From Methylocystis suflitae (GTDB lineage Bacteria > Pseudomonadota > Alphaproteobacteria > Rhizobiales > Beijerinckiaceae), in assembly GCF_024448135.1 (NCBI RefSeq), contig NZ_JAMRYX010000143.1:1-41187 (forward strand): a stretch of DNA of 41,187 nt. Direction: 5' to 3'. The translations under genes were made by a program, and so were the position numbers. This document shows positions 35,306 to 41,187 of the stretch, piece by piece. How positions within the stretch are numbered: the first letter of the stretch is position 1; the number at the start of each line of letters is the position of its first letter. Under the pieces are notes generated by a model that did not search any database, was not told the origin of the DNA, and was given only the letters and a program-made list of their open reading frames with translations.

Positions 35306-35638
35306 TCAGTCCTCTTCAGGAATGACCGCGTCGCCATTGACATGCGCGACAAGCACGGGCGAGGCCTTAAAGGTCAGCACACGGCGCGACGTTATCGTGG
35401 CCTCGACGCCAGTTTTGGGATTGCGGCCAATGCGCTCACGCTTGGCGCGCACGTTGAAAGTCCCGAAAGAACGCAGCTTTACGGATTCGCCGCGGAGCAA
35501 AGCTTCGCTGATCTCGTCAAAAGTAGCGTCCAGGATTTTCCGCGCTTCGGCGCGGGACAGCGAGGGGCAACAGCCATAGACGGCTTCTCGCAGCGCCGCC
35601 CGCGTCAAGGTGCTGCCTGGAGCGGTTCTCCTTACCAT
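35306..35638 (-). CDS. HU/IHF family DNA-binding protein, IHF-alpha-like
   Basis: A 110-residue histone-like protein. GRNPKTG (71-77) in ERIGRNPKTGVEATI, and SFGTFNVR, are signatures of the HU/IHF fold; ESVKLRSFGTF and VTFKAS-like tail suggest the IHF alpha subunit. The start MVRRTAPGSTLTRAALREAVY is inferred from the family; upstream codons to 35788 have no similarity, and the ribosome binding site is weak. It stands alone, not beside a MerR gene as ihfA often is in alphaproteobacteria. It could be a paralogue rather than the main ihfA. The N-terminal YGCCPSLSRAEA part with adjacent Cys is unusual. Confidence 0.85.
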   Translation of the reverse strand: MVRRTAPGSTLTRAALREAVYGCCPSLSRAEARKILDATFDEISEALLRGESVKLRSFGTFNVRAKRERIGRNPKTGVEATITSRRVLTFKASPVLVAHVNGDAVIPEED

Positions 35639-35848
35639 GCGAAAAGAGCGCCCAAGGATTGTTCTGTCGGGACTGGGCTGAACACAACTCCCCCTCGAAG
35701 CTTCTGGCAATCGCAACATGGCAATAAATGGACGCTGCGCCCATGGCCGCATAGTACGCATAAACAACCGATTTGCAAGGGCGATCACGTGTTTAACGTC
35801 CCGACGAAAGGACGGGACGCTGGCCTGCGGCAGGCGATAGCGGAACCC

Positions 35849-36673
35849 TTAAACCGCCAGTTTCACCTTGTGCTGCGCCACCGGGATCATGGCGCGAATT
35901 TTACGAATGCGGTCGACGTCCACATAGGACGATACGAGTCCCGGCCCTTCGGAAGCCTTGGCGACGACTTGGCCCCAAGGGTCGGCGATCAGAGAATTGC
36001 CGTATGTGAAGCGCGTCTCATGCCCGGCTTTATGCGCGCCCGTTTGCGCCGGCGCGCAGAGATAGGCCTGCATCTCGATCGCGCGCGCGCGGCACAGCAC
36101 TTCCCAATGGTCCTTGCCGGTCACCAGCGTGAACGCCGCCGGCAGCGCGACGATATCCGCGCCCTTATCCGCGAGCGCCTGGAAGAGATATGAAAAGCGG
36201 AGGTCGTAACAGATCGCGCAGCCGACGGTGACGCCCTCGCAATCATAGGTGACGACAGAGTCGCCGGGCTTGAACGCGGCGCTCTCATGATATTTTGCCC
36301 CGTCGGGCGCCGTGATGTCGAACATGTGGATCTTGCGATAGCGCGCGACCTCCTTGCCCTCGCGGTTGAAGGCGACGCTGGTGTTGTGCAACCGCTCCTC
36401 GCCGGGCGCTTTTTCAAGAATCGACCCGGCGTGTATGAAGACCTTGTGCTCGCGCGCGAGGGCTTGGCACATTTGATAGGCGGGACCGCCAGGCAGCTCC
36501 TCGGCGGCGGCCATCTTCTCGGCGCGCGAACCGCCGATGAAATCGAAGACCTCAGGCAGGCAAATCCAGTCCGGACGCTCCTGAACAACGGCGCGCTCGA
36601 TCAAAGCGCGGGCGTTGGCGAGGTTCAAGGCCTTGTCGCCAACGGAATTCATCTGAACCAGAGTAACCTTCAT
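35849..36673 (-). CDS. Carbon-nitrogen hydrolase (nitrilase superfamily, Nit-like)
   Basis: A 274-residue amidase. The catalytic triad is E41 (LPEVFDF), K114 (YRKIHMFDI) and C155 (AICYDLRF). The YRKIHMFD and CYDLRFP-like pattern resemble Nit1/deaminated glutathione amidases and other omega-amidase relatives. Cytoplasmic; substrate uncertain. MKVTLVQMNSVGD at 36673 is the natural family start; codons up to 36724 look non-coding. The ribosome binding site is weak (GGGCGG). It stands between the IHF-like gene (about 200 bases away) and the TetR gene. Confidence 0.9.
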   Translation of the reverse strand: MKVTLVQMNSVGDKALNLANARALIERAVVQERPDWICLPEVFDFIGGSRAEKMAAAEELPGGPAYQMCQALAREHKVFIHAGSILEKAPGEERLHNTSVAFNREGKEVARYRKIHMFDITAPDGAKYHESAAFKPGDSVVTYDCEGVTVGCAICYDLRFSYLFQALADKGADIVALPAAFTLVTGKDHWEVLCRARAIEMQAYLCAPAQTGAHKAGHETRFTYGNSLIADPWGQVVAKASEGPGLVSSYVDVDRIRKIRAMIPVAQHKVKLAV

Positions 36674-36786
36674 CGACCGCCCGATTGTTTCGCCGTTGCG
36701 CCCGCGACTCACAGTCGCATCCATAATGAATGGCGCCGCTCGCTCATTATACGTCGCCGGCGCCGAAGGTATAGGTCGAATCGCGT

Positions 36787-37431
36787 TTAGCGCGACAACG
36801 TCGCCGATCGGTTAAGATCGCGAAAGCCGGCGCGCAACGCTGCAATGCAAAATTCGACCATTTGCGCGCTCGTCGGAGTCGGGCGATCGGCGCATTCCAC
36901 CATCAGCCGCGGGTGGCAGTAGCGAATGCAGGCGGCGTGCACCAGCCGCGCCGCGAGCTGCGCATCGCCGTCCGCGAATTCGCCGCTCTCCATGCCAGAG
37001 CGAATGACGTCCTCTAGCGCGGCGTCGATCCGGTCGATGTGATCCGAGATGATCGGCCAATTCTCGGCCAGCGCCGCTTCCACCATGTCGTGGAGCTTGC
37101 GGTCGGCGACGTAGCGCTCGGCGTTCATCGCCTCATTGGACAGGATGAGCGTGCGCAGCCGCTGTTCCGCCGAACCAGGCCCATGCGCGATGCTCTGCGC
37201 CGACTGTTCGACTTCGTTCATCAGATGCCGGGCGACGGCGGCGTTGATTTCCGATTTGGCGCTGAAGAATCGATAGACGTTCGCCGGCGACATCCGCAAT
37301 TCGCGGGCGATGTCGGCGACCGTAGTCTTTTGGAAGCCGATCTCGCGGAAGAGTCGCTCTGCGGTGGCGATGATTCTCGCGCGCTGCTCGGTCTCGCGCG
37401 CGTTCTGCGCGCTTGCTCCCATCACGCTCAT
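36787..37431 (-). CDS. TetR family transcriptional regulator of the RND efflux operon
   Basis: A 214-residue repressor. The HTH is at about 25-60, TAERLFREIGFQKTTVADIA followed by MSPANVYRFFSAKSEI, typical of TetR (N-terminal DNA recognition helix SPANVYRFF). The C-terminal ligand domain is helical and unassigned. Its start ATG 37431 overlaps the RND pump stop as ATGA, so it is the last gene of the adaptor-pump-regulator operon and probably autoregulates it. Codons upstream to 37524 lie inside the pump gene and are excluded. Confidence 0.93.
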   Translation of the reverse strand: MSVMGASAQNARETEQRARIIATAERLFREIGFQKTTVADIARELRMSPANVYRFFSAKSEINAAVARHLMNEVEQSAQSIAHGPGSAEQRLRTLILSNEAMNAERYVADRKLHDMVEAALAENWPIISDHIDRIDAALEDVIRSGMESGEFADGDAQLAARLVHAACIRYCHPRLMVECADRPTPTSAQMVEFCIAALRAGFRDLNRSATLSR

Positions 37432-40400
37432 TCGGCCGCTCCCCTCGCAAGCCCGTCGGCCAGAGTCTGGGCCCGCGCGCCCTTGGCTTCGGCCAATCCC
37501 TCGCCAAGATGACGGCGGAACCATGTCGCGTAAAGCGCCGGCAGGAACAGAACGGTGAGAAAAGTGGCGACAAAAAGCCCGCCCATGATGGTCAGCGCCA
37601 TCGGCCCCCAGAAGGCGGAGCCCGACAGTGGAATCATGGCGAGAATCGCCGCGAGCGCCGTCAGCGCGACAGGACGCACGCGCCGAATCGTCGCGCCGAT
37701 GATCGCCTCACGATAATTCTCGCCGCGCTCGAGGTCTTGTCGCACCTGATCGACGAGAATGATCGAATTGCGCATGTCCATGCCCGAGAGCGCGATGAGG
37801 CCGAGCAGCGCGACGAAGCCGAATGGCGCGTGAGCGACATTGAGCGCCAGCGACGCGCCGATGATGCCGAGCGGCGCGCTCATCATCACGAGCGTGACGC
37901 GCGTGAAGTTCTGCAGCTGGAACATCACGATCGTCAGCATGACGAGGCCGACGAGCGGAAAAACCGCAAAGATCGACGCGTTGCCTTTTTTCGATTCCTC
38001 GATCGCGCCGCCGATCTCGATGCGATAGCCCGGGGGAAGATGCTCGCGAATCTGCGCAAGCTGTGGCCAGATGCGCGTCGTCACATCCGGCGCCTGCACG
38101 CCGTCCTTGACGCCGGAGCGCACCGTGATGCTCATGTCGCGATTGCGCCTCCAAAATATCGGTTCTTCGTGGTCGTAGACGATCTTCGCGACCTGCGAGA
38201 CCGTCACCGCTTTGCCGTCGCGCGCATAGACCACCATGTCGCCGATCCTCGAGAGATCGCCGCGCTCCTGAGGAGTGGCGCGCGCGACCACTTCGACCTG
38301 ATCGATCCCGTCGCGCAATGTCGCGATCGTCACGCCGGAAATCGCCAGACGCAGCCTGTTCGACACATCCTGCGGCGTCAGCCCGAGAAGCCGCGCGCGA
38401 TCCTGATCGATGACGAGGCGCACGCGCGGCGTCTGCTCGTTCCAGTTGAGATGCGGATCATCGACGCCCTCGTCGCCGCGCATCACGTCGCGCACCTGAT
38501 AGGCGATGGCGCGGACGGTCGCGGGATCGGAGCCGACGACGCGAAACTGCACGGGAAATCCCACCGGCGGCCCGTAATAGAAGCGATCGACGCGCGCGCG
38601 CGCCTGCGGCAAAGCGCCGTTGGCGATGGCGGCCTCGAGCTTCTTCTTTAAACGCTCGCGCGCCGCGATGTCCTTGGCGACGATGACGATCTCGGAATAG
38701 GCTTCGTTCGGGAGCTGCGGATTGAGGCCGAGCCAGAACCGCGGCGGGCCCTGTCCGACATAGCTCGTGTAGAGGGCGGCGTCCGGATCGTCCTTGAGGA
38801 GCGTCTCGGCCTGTTTCGCGGCCTCGAGCGAAGCGCCGATGGACGAACCTTCGGGAAGGCGCAGCTGGAGGAAGAGCTCCAGGCGCTCTGCATAGGGGAA
38901 GAACTGCTTCGGCACGACGAAGAAACCGAAGACAGCGAGCGCGAAAACGCCGATCACGCCCGCGATCACAACGCCACGGTAGTCAACCGCCCAGGTGACG
39001 ACGGAGCGGAGCCAGCGATAAAAGGGCGTCCGATAGATCTCGTCCGGATCGTGATGCTGATGCAGCTTGGTAAAATCGGGAAGGAGCTTCACGCCGAGAT
39101 AGGGCGTGAACATCACCGCGACAAACCATGACGCGATCAGCGCGACGAGCAATACCCAGAACATCGAACCCGTATATTCGCCGACTGCGGAATTCGCGAA
39201 GCCGACGGGCAGGAAGCCCGCGGCGGTCACGAGCGTGCCGGTCAGCATCGGAAATGCCGTCGAGTCCCAGGCGAAGGTCGCGGCTTTGATCCGATTGAAG
39301 CCCTGCTCCATCTTCACCATCATCATCTCGACGGCGATGATCGCGTCATCGACGAGAAGGCCGAGCGCAATGATCAGCGCGCCAAGCGAGATGCGCTGGA
39401 GATCGATGCCGAGCGGCCCCATGAAGATGAAAACAATGGCGAGCACCAAAGGCACGGAGAGCGCGACGACGATGCCGGTCCGAAAGCCGAGCGAGACAAA
39501 GCTCACGCCGAGCACGATCACCAGAGCCTCGAGGAACGAACGCGTGAATTCGCCGACCGCCTCCTCGACGACCTTCGGCTGATCGGCGACCTGGTCGATG
39601 TCAATGCCGACCGGCGTCTTTTCGCGTATCTCCTGAACCGCTGCGCCGACGTTCTCGCCGAATTTGAGGACGTTGGCGCCCTTTCCCATAACGACGCCGA
39701 CGACGATCGCCGGCTGGCCTTTAAAGCGCGCGAGAAAACTTGGCGGATCCTCGAACCCGCCGTAGACATTGGCGATGTCGCCGAGGCGGACCACCCTGCC
39801 GTTCGCTTCGATCGGAATCGCGGCGATCGCGTCGGCGCCTTTAAGATCGCTCGTCACCTGAACCCGCACGCGGTTCGACGACGTCTCGAAAACGCCGGCG
39901 TCGGTAATGGCGTTCTGCTTGGCGAGCGAATCGAAGACAGCCTGAGGCAGGATCGCCAGGCTCGCGAGCTTCGCCTCGCTGAATTCGACAAAGATGCGGC
40001 GTCCCTGATCGCCATAGACGTCGACTTTGATCACATCCTGCACGGCGAGCAGCCGCTGGCGCAGCGTCTGGACCACCTTGTCGAGGACATGATAGTCGGC
40101 GCCGTCGCCGGTCACCGCGTACATCACCGTGTCGACGTCGCCATATTCGTCATTCACTTGCGGGCCGCGCACGCCGGCCGGAAGCGTCGGCGCGATGTCG
40201 TGGAGCTTCTTGCGCAACTGATAGAAGAGCTGCGGCACGTCCTTTGGCGGCGTCGTGTCCTTGAATGTCACCTGCATCGCCACGAAGCCGGGCTTGGCAT
40301 AGGTCTCGATCTTGTCGAGGAAGGGCAGCTCCTGAAGCTTCTTCTCCATCAGATCGGCGACCTGGTCGCGTATCTCGGTGGCCGTCGCGCCTGGCCATGA

Positions 40401-40556
40401 GGCGGTGACGACGGCGACCTTGATGGTGAATGACGGATCCTCGGCGCGTCCCAGCCGCAGGTATGAATAGACGCCGGTCAAACTGATCGCGATCATCAGA
40501 AACAGCATCAGCGTCGGCCGTTGAACGGCCCAGCGCGAAAGGTTTACCCCAGCCAT
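37428..40556 (-). CDS. RND efflux pump inner-membrane permease
   Basis: A 1042-residue AcrB-like proton antiporter. The proton-relay aspartates D403 and D404 are in LGLLVDDAIIAVEMM. The N-terminal span MLFLMIAISLTGVYSYL and the AEDPSFTIKVAVVTASWPGA segment are as in the RND family. Two large periplasmic loops and 12 spans are expected from the length. The AEDP sequence and size resemble the VexF/TriC-type subgroup rather than AcrB itself; the substrate is unknown. It overlaps tetR (ATGA) and lies ten bases after the adaptor stop. No outer-membrane channel gene is within the window. Confidence 0.95.
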   Translation of the reverse strand: MAGVNLSRWAVQRPTLMLFLMIAISLTGVYSYLRLGRAEDPSFTIKVAVVTASWPGATATEIRDQVADLMEKKLQELPFLDKIETYAKPGFVAMQVTFKDTTPPKDVPQLFYQLRKKLHDIAPTLPAGVRGPQVNDEYGDVDTVMYAVTGDGADYHVLDKVVQTLRQRLLAVQDVIKVDVYGDQGRRIFVEFSEAKLASLAILPQAVFDSLAKQNAITDAGVFETSSNRVRVQVTSDLKGADAIAAIPIEANGRVVRLGDIANVYGGFEDPPSFLARFKGQPAIVVGVVMGKGANVLKFGENVGAAVQEIREKTPVGIDIDQVADQPKVVEEAVGEFTRSFLEALVIVLGVSFVSLGFRTGIVVALSVPLVLAIVFIFMGPLGIDLQRISLGALIIALGLLVDDAIIAVEMMMVKMEQGFNRIKAATFAWDSTAFPMLTGTLVTAAGFLPVGFANSAVGEYTGSMFWVLLVALIASWFVAVMFTPYLGVKLLPDFTKLHQHHDPDEIYRTPFYRWLRSVVTWAVDYRGVVIAGVIGVFALAVFGFFVVPKQFFPYAERLELFLQLRLPEGSSIGASLEAAKQAETLLKDDPDAALYTSYVGQGPPRFWLGLNPQLPNEAYSEIVIVAKDIAARERLKKKLEAAIANGALPQARARVDRFYYGPPVGFPVQFRVVGSDPATVRAIAYQVRDVMRGDEGVDDPHLNWNEQTPRVRLVIDQDRARLLGLTPQDVSNRLRLAISGVTIATLRDGIDQVEVVARATPQERGDLSRIGDMVVYARDGKAVTVSQVAKIVYDHEEPIFWRRNRDMSITVRSGVKDGVQAPDVTTRIWPQLAQIREHLPPGYRIEIGGAIEESKKGNASIFAVFPLVGLVMLTIVMFQLQNFTRVTLVMMSAPLGIIGASLALNVAHAPFGFVALLGLIALSGMDMRNSIILVDQVRQDLERGENYREAIIGATIRRVRPVALTALAAILAMIPLSGSAFWGPMALTIMGGLFVATFLTVLFLPALYATWFRRHLGEGLAEAKGARAQTLADGLARGAAE

Positions 40557-40566
40557 GGCGGGATCC

Positions 40567-41187
40567 TCAAAGCGATTGCCGCGAGATCACGCGGACTTTT
40601 GTGTTGGGATCGAGCTTGTGGACGCCGAGGACGACGATGTTGTCGCCGTCCTTGACGCCGCCGGCGACAAGCGCGGCGTCGGTTTCGAGGCGCACCACTG
40701 TCACCGGAACGAGCTGCAAGTTCCCTTCGCCGTCGACTTTCCAAAGCGAGGGTCCAGCGCCCTGATTGTAGATCGCCGAAAGCGGCACGCTGACGACGGG
40801 CTGCGCGTCCGATGCGGAGATGTGCAGCGTGGCGCTCATTCCGAGCGCGATGGCGGCATCCGGATTGAGGATAGAGAAGCGCGCCGCGAAGGTGCGCGTG
40901 ATCGGATCGGCGGCGGGGCTCAGTTCGCGCAGCTTGGCGCGATACATGGCGCCGGGCTTCGACCAGAGCGTCAAGGTCGCCTCGCCCTTTCCGGCCGCCG
41001 CGGCGAACGCCTCCGGCAAGGAGACGGCGGCTTCCAATTCGCCGGCATGGGCAATGCGCACGGCAGGCTGCCCCGCCGCGACTACTTGCCCGGGGTCGAC
41101 CAGCGTTTGCGTGACGACGCCGTCCGCCCCGGCCCGCAACGTGGCGTAGTCCAGCGCGTTGCGGGCGAGTTCGACCGCGCGTTGGGC
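40567..41187 (-). CDS. RND efflux periplasmic adaptor (HlyD/MFP family), 5' truncated by window edge
   Basis: The frame stays open to the right edge, so the N-terminal signal/lipobox and part of the hairpin are missing; about 206 residues are seen. It begins within the coiled-coil hairpin (AQRAVELARNALDYATLRA), then the lipoyl-like half DGVVTQTLVDPGQVVAAGQPAVRI, the beta-barrel (VSLPEAFAAAAGKGEATL) and the membrane-proximal domain ending in VRVISRQSL. This is the membrane fusion partner bridging the pump to an outer-membrane channel. It lies ten bases before the pump gene in the same operon. The start is outside the window. Confidence 0.93.
   Translation of the reverse strand, partial: AQRAVELARNALDYATLRAGADGVVTQTLVDPGQVVAAGQPAVRIAHAGELEAAVSLPEAFAAAAGKGEATLTLWSKPGAMYRAKLRELSPAADPITRTFAARFSILNPDAAIALGMSATLHISASDAQPVVSVPLSAIYNQGAGPSLWKVDGEGNLQLVPVTVVRLETDAALVAGGVKDGDNIVVLGVHKLDPNTKVRVISRQSL

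Noticed and set aside
37413-38651. Plus-strand frame antisense to the RND pump
   Set aside because: Shadow composition; the pump is complete on the minus strand.
1-41187. CRISPR arrays, rRNA operons, insertion sequences or prophage
   Set aside because: No regularly spaced direct repeats, rRNA signature, transposase or phage structural gene was seen.

Overview
The window is a high-GC chromosomal segment from an alphaproteobacterium, most likely of the Hyphomicrobiales (Rhizobiales). The evidence is the strong GC bias in third codon positions, a hopanoid block (squalene-hopene cyclase, HpnG, HpnH), a long leader before an ornithine decarboxylase like the alphaproteobacterial speF element, a BacA/SbmA-like ABC transporter, an OpgG/OpgD-type glucan protein, and two dispersed intergenic repeats of a type common in Bradyrhizobium/Methylocystis-like genomes. 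A methanotroph of the Methylocystis/Methylosinus group fits but is not proven, because no methane monooxygenase gene is present.

Layout. 1-7.6 kb: the 3' part of a flavoprotein, a DUF411 metal-binding protein, a multi-spanning membrane protein, a creatininase-family amidohydrolase, a Tat-exported glucan biosynthesis protein, then promoter, leader RNA candidate and ornithine decarboxylase, and a GNAT acetyltransferase. 7.6-11.7 kb (minus strand): PAP2 phosphatase, a hypothetical protein, aminopeptidase P and PrmA. 11.8-16 kb: three unrecognised proteins: a P-loop GTPase-like protein, a companion of unknown fold, and a convergent membrane/coiled-coil protein. 16.3-20.2 kb: hpnH (plus strand) facing hpnG and shc (minus strand).

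20.2-21.4 kb is a small AT-richer island. It holds an antitoxin-type XRE regulator directly upstream of shc, a palindromic operator candidate, and a divergent gene with a HEPN-like motif. 21.5-23.9 kb carries a Rieske protein, a helical hypothetical and a coiled-coil protein with a tandem 25-residue repeat, plus a second, convergent Rieske protein whose ribosome binding site lies inside a perfect 12-bp hairpin. Then come a Cys-rich secreted protein, tRNA-Leu(UAA), xanthine phosphoribosyltransferase, a CinA/MoCF-domain protein, methionine aminopeptidase, RadC, an MFS exporter and an adenine deaminase.

31.1-32.4 kb is an unrecognised gene bracketed by two strong inverted repeats. The rest (minus strand) is RlmE overlapping a BacA-like ABC transporter, an IHF-alpha-like protein, a nitrilase-family amidase, and an RND efflux operon (adaptor, pump, TetR) whose adaptor runs off the right edge. 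No CRISPR array, rRNA, transposase or prophage was seen. The most notable unexplained features are the XRE/operator/HEPN-like island fused to the hopanoid operon, the GTPase trio, the hairpin-gated Rieske gene and the hairpin-bracketed gene.
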